Shown here: positions 1 through 6,204 of the stretch, in pieces
Layout of the letters: each line of letters starts with the position of its first letter
Position numbering within the stretch: position 1 is the first letter of the stretch
From: Bacteroidota bacterium
GTDB taxonomy: Bacteria > Bacteroidota > Bacteroidia > Flavobacteriales > Flavobacteriaceae
DNA: 6,853 bases
NCBI GenBank assembly: GCA_015767395.1
Contig: JADWMI010000041.1
Location: forward strand, 1 to 6,853
Direction of reading: 5' to 3'
Program-made: the position numbers and the translations under genes
The notes under the pieces: generated by a model
What the model saw: only the letters and a program-made list of their open reading frames with translations
Database searches by the model: none
Told to the model about the DNA's origin: nothing

Positions 1-632
1 GCTTCAATATACATATTGCATAAATCTGTAATATGAATCCAAGGAACATATTGGTTTCCGCTTCCCAACACAGAACCAAGGCCAAGTTTAATTGGTTTAC
101 TAATTTTATCTAAAGCGCCACCGTTTTTTGAGAGTACGACCCCAGTTCTAAAAATAACAGTTCTAATATTTATGGCATCGAATTTCATCGATTCTTTTTC
201 CCATAATTTACAAATGGTTGCTAAAAAATCTGTACCAACAGCATCATTTTCAGTAAATATTTTTTCTGAAGTTATGGCGCCATAATACCCAATACCAGAA
301 GCAGCAATAAAACCTTTTAATTGGGGGTTTAATTCTTTTACTTTTTGAAGAAGTAGTTTTGTTGATTTTATGCGACTATTAATTAATTCTCGTTTTCGAG
401 TCTTTGTCCATCTGCTATCTGCAATACCGGCACCGGCAAGATGAATTATAAAATCGGCTTCTTCAATAGCCTTAGGTTCAATATAGTCATCATTAATATT
501 CCAATAATAAGTGTTGGGTGCATCAGCATTAGACCTGCTTAGAATAAAGATATTGTATCCTTTTTTTCTTAAAAGAAGGCATAACTGTTTCCCAATTAAA
601 CCAGTTCCGCCAGTTACTAAAATATTTATCAT
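1..632 (-). CDS. TIGR01777-family NAD(P)-binding epimerase-like protein, C-terminus cut by window edge
   Basis: The gene starts at the ATG at 632-630 and runs off base 1, so 210 of roughly 300 residues are present. I translated it directly. The N-terminus MINILVTGGTGLIGKQL is a Rossmann beta-alpha-beta with the glycine-rich dinucleotide loop at residues 7-14. Next come HLAGAGIADSRW (64-75), INSRIKST (84-91), the SGIGYYG segment (112-118) holding the family's active-site-region tyrosines, TGVVLS (163-168), and a LGLGSVLGSG/WIHITDL block (183-204). This order is typical of the TIGR01777 (YfcH/SulA-like) group of extended short-chain dehydrogenases. The missing end would carry the small C-terminal DUF1731 domain. 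The substrate of the family is not well established. The start is secure because the Rossmann strand begins at once. No Shine-Dalgarno sequence is visible, and the start codon touches the inverted repeat at 632-684. The gene lies 73 nt downstream of korC and may be read through from that operon or have its own unrecognised promoter. Confidence 0.9.
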   Translation of the reverse strand, partial: MINILVTGGTGLIGKQLCLLLRKKGYNIFILSRSNADAPNTYYWNINDDYIEPKAIEEADFIIHLAGAGIADSRWTKTRKRELINSRIKSTKLLLQKVKELNPQLKGFIAASGIGYYGAITSEKIFTENDAVGTDFLATICKLWEKESMKFDAINIRTVIFRTGVVLSKNGGALDKISKPIKLGLGSVLGSGNQYVPWIHITDLCNMYIE

Positions 633-684
633 TTAAAATCGATTATTTTACAGTGTAATTTACTGTAAAATAATCGATTTTAAA
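632..684. repeat. Perfect 23-bp inverted repeat with 7-nt loop, abutting a start codon
   Basis: The left arm is 632-654 and the right arm 662-684, with no mismatch. The loop is 655-661 (GTAATTT on the plus strand). Each arm contains the self-palindrome ATCGAT (638-643 and 673-678), and a smaller palindrome TTTAC-T-GTAAA is nested at 659-669. The arms are AT-rich, with about 4 G/C pairs. On the coding (minus) strand the element lies 21 nt after the korC stop codon, and its last paired base is the A of the epimerase ATG. There is no clean U-run after the stem, so a classical intrinsic terminator is doubtful. It could be an attenuator, a translation-blocking hairpin, or the operator of a dimeric regulator. 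The geometry is certain; the role is inference. Confidence 0.85.
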
Positions 685-705
685 AACGTAGACAATTAAT
701 TATTA

Positions 706-1272
706 CTAAAGCAGCATTTGTGAGCTCACTTCATATTGATGAATATTTTGCATGCCTTTATTAATAGCTTCTTCGTTTAATGGAATTAAATGGTGGTAAC
801 GTTCAGATATCGATTTTTTTAAACCTTCAATCACATTTTCCAATGCTACTACAGGTTTAATTTTTAAATAAGCGCCTAAAACCACCATATTAAATATCTT
901 TTTATTTCCCATTTCTGCAGCGAGTTTTGTGGCTTCAATTTGGTAAATATTGATATCTGTTCTAGTTGGGTGTTCATGAATTCCATTGGGTTCATACAAT
1001 AAAACACCTCCAGGTTTAATACTAGATTCAAACTTGTCCATAGATTGCTGATTTAATATAATAGCGGTGTCAAACAAATGTAAATAAGGAGAGCTAATAC
1101 GATCGTCGCTTAAAATTACAGTTACATTGGCTGTACCGCCACGCATTTCTGGCCCATAAGAAGGCATCCAGCTTACTTCTTTATTTTGCATAATACCCGA
1201 ATAGGCTAATATTTTCCCCATTGAAAGTACTCCTTGACCACCAAAACCTGCTATAATAATCTCTTCTGTCAT
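706..1272 (-). CDS. korC: 2-oxoacid:ferredoxin oxidoreductase, gamma subunit (KorC/VorA-gamma type)
   Basis: This 188-residue protein is the normal length of a separate gamma subunit of the 2-oxoacid:acceptor oxidoreductase family (pyruvate ferredoxin/flavodoxin oxidoreductase catalytic domain, POR gamma type). The hallmark glycine-rich GFGGQGV lies at residues 9-15 and SYGPEMRGGTAN at 38-49. In the solved relatives these regions form the domain that binds coenzyme A and contacts the alpha and beta subunits. No signal peptide or membrane segment is present, so the protein is cytoplasmic. It is the last gene of the four-gene operon, starting 5 nt after the korB stop codon, which suggests coupled translation. 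Residues after about 170 are poorly conserved-looking. The family assignment is firm. Whether the complex acts on 2-oxoglutarate (Kor) or branched-chain 2-oxoacids (Vor) cannot be told from this subunit. Confidence 0.92.
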   Translation of the reverse strand: MTEEIIIAGFGGQGVLSMGKILAYSGIMQNKEVSWMPSYGPEMRGGTANVTVILSDDRISSPYLHLFDTAIILNQQSMDKFESSIKPGGVLLYEPNGIHEHPTRTDINIYQIEATKLAAEMGNKKIFNMVVLGAYLKIKPVVALENVIEGLKKSISERYHHLIPLNEEAINKGMQNIHQYEVSSQMLL

Positions 1273-1277
1273 GTTTG

Positions 1278-2051
1278 CTATTTTAATTTTCCATCAACTT
1301 TAATATCTCCTAAAGGAAAGTAAGGAAACATATTTTCTTCCATCCAAATATTGGATTCATTTGGAGTCATTTTCCATCCTGAATTACAGTTTGAAACAAT
1401 TTCAATAAATGACAATCCTTTTTTTAATCGTGTATTTTCAAAAGCTTTTTTAATGGCTTTTTTTGCTTTTCGAGCGTGTTTATGGGTATGAACCGCATGC
1501 CGAGTAGCATAATAAACACCAGGTAGGTTTGCAACCAATTCAGTCATCTTAATAGGCGATCCCATAGATTCAATTTCTCGGCCATAAGGTGAAGTTGATG
1601 AACGCATACCTTCTAAAGTAGTTGGTGCCATTTGTCCACCTGTCATTCCGTAAATACCATTGTTTACAAAAATAATCACAATATTTTCTCCTCTGTTGCA
1701 GGTGTGGATAGTTTCTGCTGTTCCAATAGCAGCTAAATCACCATCTCCCTGATAGGTAAACACATATTTATCTGGCCAACATCTTGCAATTGCTGTTGCT
1801 ACAGCAGGTGCACGTCCGTGAGCGGCTTGGGTAATGTCAATATTCATAAAATCATAAGCCAATACAGAACAGCCAACAGGGGCTACTCCAATCGTATCTT
1901 CAACAATTCCCATTTCGTCAATTACTTCCATGGTTAAATTGTGAGCAGTACCATGACCGCAACCTGGACAATACGACAAAGGCGTGTCTGTCATTAACTG
2001 TGTTTTGCAAAACACTTTATTTTCAGGTTTTATAATGTCTATTGTTTCCAT
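1278..2051 (-). CDS. korB: 2-oxoacid:ferredoxin oxidoreductase, beta (thiamine diphosphate-binding) subunit
   Basis: This 257-residue protein matches the usual size of KorB/VorC-type beta subunits. It would bind thiamine diphosphate and one [4Fe-4S] cluster and carry out decarboxylation of the 2-oxoacid, sending electrons to ferredoxin. The thiamine motif is clear: YQGDGDLAAIG (100-110, GDGD at 102-105) followed by FVNNGIYGMTGGQ (128-140). The expected four cluster cysteines are visible: C28 and C31 in YCPGCGHG, C61 in APVGCSVLAYD, and C222 in SNCNSGW. Nothing essential is missing. The ATG at 2051-2049 overlaps the korA stop codon by one base (TAATG on the coding strand), which supports this start and translational coupling. 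The gene is third in the operon. Annotation pipelines often label such proteins simply as thiamine pyrophosphate-dependent enzyme; kor versus vor is undecided. Confidence 0.94.
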   Translation of the reverse strand: METIDIIKPENKVFCKTQLMTDTPLSYCPGCGHGTAHNLTMEVIDEMGIVEDTIGVAPVGCSVLAYDFMNIDITQAAHGRAPAVATAIARCWPDKYVFTYQGDGDLAAIGTAETIHTCNRGENIVIIFVNNGIYGMTGGQMAPTTLEGMRSSTSPYGREIESMGSPIKMTELVANLPGVYYATRHAVHTHKHARKAKKAIKKAFENTRLKKGLSFIEIVSNCNSGWKMTPNESNIWMEENMFPYFPLGDIKVDGKLK

Positions 2052-3133
2052 TATTTTATAATTTTTTGTTCCAAAGCTTCTAATACTTCTTCAGGTGTAT
2101 GAATAATTCCACCTGTTCTTCCAAAATGTTCAACAGGTACTTTAAATTGAGCAGAAAGTTGTACATCTTCTACCATTTGACCTGCATTTAATTCAACACT
2201 TAAAATTCCTTTAACTTGATCCGTTAATTTTAGAATTTGTTCTTTAGGGAATGGAAATAAAGTAATAGGTCTTAATAATCCAACTTTTATACCTTTTGCA
2301 CGTCCAAGTTCTACAGCTTTTTGACTGATACGTGCGCTTGAACCATAAGCGACAATTAAATACTCTGCATCATCACAGTTTATTTTCTCGTATCGTAAAT
2401 CTTCTTGCTCCATTTGATCATATTTAGCCATTAATCTACGAACTCTGGCTTCCATCTTTTCAGATTGTAAATCTAGTGAAGTAATAATATTATGTTCACG
2501 GGTTTTTGGCTTTCCAGTAGTTGCCCAATCACCGTATTTTTCAATAAGTTCTTCATTGGTCAATCTTTCTTGTTGATCTTTCAAAATAACTTTTTCCATC
2601 ATTTGACCAATCAAACCATCAGAAAGTATTAAAACGGGTGCTCTGTATTTAAATGCAATATCAAAAGCATCTTCAACAAAATCAGCCATTTCCTGAACTG
2701 ATGCAGGGGCTAATACATATAATTTATAATCTCCGTGTCCACCTCCTTTTACCGATTGAAAATAATCAGCTTGTGAAGGTTGAATGGTTCCTAATCCTGG
2801 ACCGCCTCGTACTACATTTACAATAACCGATGGTAATTCAGCACCTGCTAAGTAGGAAATGCCTTCTAATTTTAATGAAATACCAGGGCTTGATGAGGAG
2901 GTCAAGACTCTTTTACCAGTGCTTGCTGCTCCATAAACCATATTAATTGCCGCTATTTCACTTTCTGCTTGTAATACCACCATTCCTGTTCTTTGTTCAG
3001 GTCGTTCGGTCATTAAATATTCAATAACTTCCGATTGTGGAGTAATAGGGTAGCCAAAATAAGCATCAACACCTGCTCTAATAGCAGCTTCAGCCAATGC
3101 TTCATTTCCCTTCATTAATTTTAATTCTGACAT
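2051..3133 (-). CDS. korA: 2-oxoacid:ferredoxin oxidoreductase, alpha subunit (KorA/VorB type)
   Basis: The 360-residue protein has the two-domain layout of a free-standing alpha subunit. Residues 1-185 are the pyrimidine-binding-like domain, with MKGNEALAEAAIRAG near the start, FGYPITPQSEV at 26-36, AESEIAAINMVYGAA at 56-70, TSSSSPGISLKLEGISYL at 78-95, and GGPGLGTIQPSQADY at 110-124. Residues about 255-360 are the transketolase-C-like domain (LIVAYGSSARIS, then LLRPITLFPFP and SVELNAGQMVEDV). The YPITP loop lies at the active site in the solved family members. At 360 residues it lacks the fused gamma domain seen in the ~600-residue KorA form, and the gamma function is supplied by korC. This short form is often named VorB, for 3-methyl-2-oxobutanoate oxidation. 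I use the kor name only for the gene order; the substrate is open. It begins 18 nt after korD and overlaps korB by one base. Confidence 0.93.
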   Translation of the reverse strand: MSELKLMKGNEALAEAAIRAGVDAYFGYPITPQSEVIEYLMTERPEQRTGMVVLQAESEIAAINMVYGAASTGKRVLTSSSSPGISLKLEGISYLAGAELPSVIVNVVRGGPGLGTIQPSQADYFQSVKGGGHGDYKLYVLAPASVQEMADFVEDAFDIAFKYRAPVLILSDGLIGQMMEKVILKDQQERLTNEELIEKYGDWATTGKPKTREHNIITSLDLQSEKMEARVRRLMAKYDQMEQEDLRYEKINCDDAEYLIVAYGSSARISQKAVELGRAKGIKVGLLRPITLFPFPKEQILKLTDQVKGILSVELNAGQMVEDVQLSAQFKVPVEHFGRTGGIIHTPEEVLEALEQKIIK

Positions 3134-3151
3134 TTTAATTTGTTTAATAAA

Positions 3152-3382
3152 TTAAGCTGAAACTTTTACTCGATATACTGAAATTGCTCTGTCTGGACAA
3201 ATAATACCACAGTTGGTGCAGCCTGTGCACGCTTCTGGGTTTTTCATATAGGCGTAATGATATCCTTTTCGGTTAACATCAGCCGTCATTCCAATAACAT
3301 CTTCAGGACAAACGGGGATGCATACTTCACAACCCTTACACGTTTCAGTATCAACTACTATTGCTCCTTTAACTTTTGCCAT
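3152..3382 (-). CDS. korD: Ferredoxin-like delta subunit of the 2-oxoacid oxidoreductase, two [4Fe-4S] clusters
   Basis: This small 76-residue polyferredoxin has two complete CxxCxxCxxxCP motifs, C15/C18/C21/C25 followed by P26 and C52/C55/C58/C62 followed by P63, each pattern typical of a [4Fe-4S] centre. The 25-residue spacer between motifs is longer than in simple clostridial ferredoxins and is typical of delta subunits of 2-oxoacid oxidoreductases. The protein would relay electrons from the cluster in KorB to an external ferredoxin. It is the first gene of the operon, transcribed from the promoter at 3429-3459 with a predicted leader of about 40 nt. The start has no Shine-Dalgarno sequence but is preceded by an A/T-only run, as is usual in Bacteroidota. 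The role in the complex rests on the adjacent korA and korB. Confidence 0.93.
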   Translation of the reverse strand: MAKVKGAIVVDTETCKGCEVCIPVCPEDVIGMTADVNRKGYHYAYMKNPEACTGCTNCGIICPDRAISVYRVKVSA

Positions 3383-3428
3383 TTTAATAATTTTACAGAA
3401 GATAAGTACCTTCTAATTCTATTATTCT

Positions 3429-3459
3429 CAAAGATATGGTGTATTTATTATAAAAACAA
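3429..3459 (-). promoter_or_regulatory. Bacteroidota-type promoter of the korDABC operon
   Basis: On the coding strand TATCTTTG (3436-3429) is a perfect match to the TAnnTTTG -7 element of Bacteroidota sigma factor promoters. A TTG (3459-3457) lies 20 nt upstream, inside the 17-23 nt spacing reported for the -33 element. Transcription would start near 3423, giving a leader of about 40 nt before korD. The leader contains a weak inverted pair AGAAG/CTTCT (3414-3397) that I do not interpret. The element match is seen in the sequence; activity is inferred. Confidence 0.75.
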
Positions 3460-3488
3460 TGACATTTGTCAATTTATGATAGTTGTCA
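3460..3488 (-). promoter_or_regulatory. Tandem TGA-N6-TCA operator-like sites just upstream of the kor promoter
   Basis: On the coding strand there are two related 12-mers, TGACAACTATCA (3488-3477) and TGACAAATGTCA (3471-3460), repeated with a 17-nt period and both followed by T. The proximal copy is a palindrome with 5-bp arms TGACA/TGTCA around two bases. It ends directly beside the TTG -33 element, so its centre falls near -41.5 from the predicted start. The TGA-N6-TCA geometry equals that of Crp/Fnr-family half-sites (Fnr: TTGAT-N4-ATCAA). An oxygen- or redox-responsive activator would suit an iron-sulfur enzyme. That identification is inference, and another dimeric regulator is possible. 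Confidence 0.5.
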
Positions 3489-3533
3489 TATTTTTTTTAT
3501 TAAAAATTGATGTTTTTGTTGCCTTATGAGTAT

Positions 3534-3563
3534 AAAAAAACACCTACATAAGGTGTTTTTTTT
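3534..3563 (-). terminator. Intrinsic terminator of the E1 gene (symmetrical, possibly bidirectional)
   Basis: The arms 3534-3545 and 3551-3562 pair perfectly over 12 bp: a CACCT/AGGTG core flanked by a 7-A run and a T run, with a 5-nt loop (3546-3550). Read on the minus strand it lies 34 nt after the E1 stop codon and has AGGTG followed by seven T, a textbook rho-independent terminator. Because the A and T runs mirror each other it could also stop plus-strand transcripts. It separates the E1 transcript from the kor promoter. Confidence 0.9.
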
Positions 3564-3596
3564 AGTATTTTGGTAATATGCGTAACATTTGCTACT

Positions 3597-6047
3597 TTAA
3601 TAAAGTTTTTTATATTTTGAAGGATTTACTTCTCGCATTATATTATAAATAGATTCAAAAATATCTTCGGCATTGGGTTTTGAAAAATAATCACCATCAG
3701 TGCCGTATGCTGCTCTATGATCTTTAGCTGTTAAAGTAATTGGCTTGCTATCTAGAAATTCATAAGCGTTTTGTTCTTCAAGAATATGATTTAGTAAATA
3801 GGCCGAAGCGCCTCCTGGAACATCTTCGTCAATTACAATAAGTCTATTTGTTTTTTGAATACTTTTTAAAACATCATGGTTTTTATCAAAAGGCATTAAA
3901 CTTTGGGCGTCAATTATTTCAATGTCAATACCAACTTGTAATAAATCGTTTACAACATCTTCAACAATTTTTAAGGTAGAACCGTATGAAACTACAGTAA
4001 TATCGTTTCCTTCTTTTATGGTTTCAACAAAACCAATAGGTGTTTTAAATTCCCCAAAATTATTTGGTAATTTTTCTTTAAGACGGTATCCGTTTAGGTT
4101 TTCGACAACCAATGCAGGTTCGTCGCATTCTAATAAGGTATTGTAAAAACCTGCAGCCTTGGTCATATTTCTAGGGACTAAAATGTGAATCCCTCTGAGA
4201 AAATGAATAATTCCACCCATAGGTGAACCGGAATGCCAAATACCTTCTAACCTGTGCCCTCTGGTTCTAATAATTAAAGGTGCTTTTTGTTTTCCAGCTG
4301 TTCGATAATGTAGCGTTGCTAAATCATCACTTAATATTTGTAGAGCATATAAAAGGTAGTCTAAATACTGAATTTCAGCAATAGGGCGTAGACCTCTTAG
4401 TGCCATTCCAATACCCTGCCCAACAATTGTTGCTTCTCTTATACCTGTATCGGAAACTCTTAATTTTCCATATTTTTCTTGAAGACCAACCAAACCTTGA
4501 TTTACATCTCCAATACTACCGGCATCTTCTCCAAAAATAAATAGGTTGTTGTATTTTGAAAATAGGGTATCAAAATTATCTTTAATTATAATTCTGGCAT
4601 CAACAAGTTCTGCATTTTTATCGTAAGTAGGTAAAACTTCTTTAGCGTATTGCACACTTTTGGAAGATTTACTGTATAAATGAGAACTGAATTTTGGTTG
4701 TTCAGAATTAATGAAATTATTAATCCAATTTTGAAGTTGTGTTTTTTCTATAAAATTTTCATCTCTTACATAAACAATTGCTTTCCGTGCAGTAGAAAGT
4801 AAGTCTTTTCTAGAAGGTTCCCCAATTAAGTTTAAATCGCTTTTTAATTTGGTAATAAAAGCTTTGTTATTGCTTTTTGACGCTAAGTTTTCAAGTAATA
4901 AAATAGTTTTATTTTTTTGATCTCTAATAGGTGTTAAATATGCGCTCCAAGCCTCTCTTCTCGCTTTGCTTACAAGTTTTTTCGCTTCCTTTTCAATTTT
5001 TATTAACTCTTCTTCAAGTGCTACAAACTTTAAAGTATTTCCATCTTGGTCTTTTAATTCAAACTCAATAATCCAATCTCTCATTTTGGCAATACAATCG
5101 TGTTGTTTTTCCCAAACCAAACGTTCTTTAGACTTGTAACGTTCGTGTGAACCGGAAGTTGAATGCCCTTGAGGTTGGGTCAAATCATTTACATGAATTA
5201 GCACAGGAACATGTTCTTCACGCGCTATTTTTGACGCCTTTGCGTAAGTGTCTATTAATTTTGCATAATTCCAGCCATTAACTACAAAAATTTCATACCC
5301 TTTTGCCTTTTCGTCACGTTGGAACCCTTTTAAAATTTCGGAAATATTTTCTTTGGTTGTCTGAAATTTGGCAGGAACTGAAATTCCATAATCATCATCC
5401 CAAACACTAATAATCATTGGTACTTGTAATACACCACCAGCATTTAGCGTTTCAAAAAACACCCCTTCTGAAGTACTGGCATTTCCAATTGTTCCCCAGG
5501 ATATTTCATTTCCATTGTTTGAAAATTTTGAATTTTCAAGTTCAGAAATTTCTCTAAAAAGTTTAGAGGCATAGGCAACTCCTAATAGGCGAGGCATTTG
5601 ACCAGCTGTAGGAGAAATATCACCTGTTGAATTGTATTGTTCTGTTAAGTTTTTAAAATCACCGTTTTCATCTAAGCTATGTGTCATAAAATGACCACCC
5701 ATTTGTCTACCACCTGACATTGGTTCAGCATCAATACTTGAGTGTGCATACAAACCAGCAAAAAATTGTTGAGGTGTTAACTCGCCAATGGCCATCATAA
5801 AGGTTTGATCACGGTAATAACCAGACCTAAAATCACCTTTTTTAAATGCTTTAGCCATCGCTAACTGCGGCACTTCTTTTCCATCTCCAAAAATCCCAAA
5901 TTTAGCTTTTCCTGTTAAAACTTCTCTACGTCCTAAGATGCTACATTCTCTGCTAATTACAGCGATTTTGTAATCATCTAAAACTTCTTTTCTAAACTGA
6001 TTAAATGAAAGTTGTTTGTTGTTTGTAGATGAAGATTTTACCTGCAT
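3597..6047 (-). CDS. Single-chain thiamine-diphosphate 2-oxoacid dehydrogenase E1 (fused alpha and beta)
   Basis: This 816-residue protein has an E1-alpha-like half (about 40-370) and an E1-beta-like half (about 483-810) in one chain. By family it would decarboxylate a 2-oxoacid and transfer the acyl group to a lipoyl E2, which is not in this window. Alpha-half landmarks are YYRDQ (77-81), MSGGRQMGGH (110-119), the thiamine region 188-222, and GHSTSGSHERY (294-304), matching the HSTSDD/YR loop of E1-alpha. Beta-half landmarks are FGEDAGSIGDVNQG (505-518), RVSDTGIREATIVGQGIGMA (530-549) with the expected catalytic-type glutamate E538, RPIAEIQYLDY (554-564), IWHSGSPMGG (603-612), and DHRAAYGTDGDYFSKP (776-791). 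About 110 residues (370-482) between the halves match no domain I know. The usual GDG...N metal ligands appear as G188-N189-A190 and D217. A branched-chain or pyruvate substrate is possible but undecided. The start fits the promoter just upstream, and a terminator follows. The transcript is probably monocistronic. Confidence 0.88.
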   Translation of the reverse strand: MQVKSSSTNNKQLSFNQFRKEVLDDYKIAVISRECSILGRREVLTGKAKFGIFGDGKEVPQLAMAKAFKKGDFRSGYYRDQTFMMAIGELTPQQFFAGLYAHSSIDAEPMSGGRQMGGHFMTHSLDENGDFKNLTEQYNSTGDISPTAGQMPRLLGVAYASKLFREISELENSKFSNNGNEISWGTIGNASTSEGVFFETLNAGGVLQVPMIISVWDDDYGISVPAKFQTTKENISEILKGFQRDEKAKGYEIFVVNGWNYAKLIDTYAKASKIAREEHVPVLIHVNDLTQPQGHSTSGSHERYKSKERLVWEKQHDCIAKMRDWIIEFELKDQDGNTLKFVALEEELIKIEKEAKKLVSKARREAWSAYLTPIRDQKNKTILLLENLASKSNNKAFITKLKSDLNLIGEPSRKDLLSTARKAIVYVRDENFIEKTQLQNWINNFINSEQPKFSSHLYSKSSKSVQYAKEVLPTYDKNAELVDARIIIKDNFDTLFSKYNNLFIFGEDAGSIGDVNQGLVGLQEKYGKLRVSDTGIREATIVGQGIGMALRGLRPIAEIQYLDYLLYALQILSDDLATLHYRTAGKQKAPLIIRTRGHRLEGIWHSGSPMGGIIHFLRGIHILVPRNMTKAAGFYNTLLECDEPALVVENLNGYRLKEKLPNNFGEFKTPIGFVETIKEGNDITVVSYGSTLKIVEDVVNDLLQVGIDIEIIDAQSLMPFDKNHDVLKSIQKTNRLIVIDEDVPGGASAYLLNHILEEQNAYEFLDSKPITLTAKDHRAAYGTDGDYFSKPNAEDIFESIYNIMREVNPSKYKKLY

Positions 6048-6069
6048 ATTTTTTGGTTTTTGGGTTTTG

Positions 6070-6077
6070 CAAAGTTA
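6070..6077 (-). promoter_or_regulatory. Bacteroidota -7 promoter element of the E1 gene
   Basis: TAACTTTG on the coding strand (6077-6070) matches TAnnTTTG exactly and lies 22 nt upstream of the E1 start codon. No TTG falls at the usual 17-23 nt spacing: only TTT is found at 20 nt (6100-6098), and the nearest TTG is 29 nt away. The predicted leader is short and made almost only of A and C (AAAACCCAAAAACCAAAAAAT partly), so it should be unstructured. The rest of the 157-bp gap (6078-6204) is AT-rich. It contains only a weak 6-bp hairpin GAATAA/TTATTC (6160-6178), which I would not call a terminator. Confidence 0.65.
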
Positions 6078-6204
6078 GTGATTTTAAATGATATTTAAAA
6101 ATCTACCAATGATTGCGTAAAACGTTAAGATTAATTCGTTAAAAAAGCTGAATCATTAAGAATAATTTAAATTTATTCAAATTATAAGTGAGAAGTTTAA
6201 CTAT

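Noticed and set aside
632..684. The inverted repeat as an intrinsic terminator of the kor operon
   Set aside because: On the minus strand the stem is not followed by a continuous T run and it reaches into the next start codon. It may still reduce read-through, so I record it as a repeat.
684..694. TACGTTTT upstream of the epimerase as a -7 promoter element
   Set aside because: The final G of TAnnTTTG is missing and no TTG lies at the right distance, so a separate epimerase promoter is not supported.
3257..3529. Plus-strand open frame of 90 codons across the korD/kor promoter region
   Set aside because: It lies opposite korD and the operon promoter. Its protein is low-complexity and hydrophobic from AT-rich DNA, with no motif and no plausible promoter.
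3922..4146. Plus-strand open frame of 74 codons inside the E1 gene
   Set aside because: It is fully antisense to the well-conserved beta half of the E1. The serine/threonine-rich translation is what antisense reading of that coding sequence gives.
6160..6178. Hairpin after the barrel-like gene as a terminator
   Set aside because: It has only six A/T-rich pairs, no GC core and no clear T run. It is expected by chance in this AT-rich gap.
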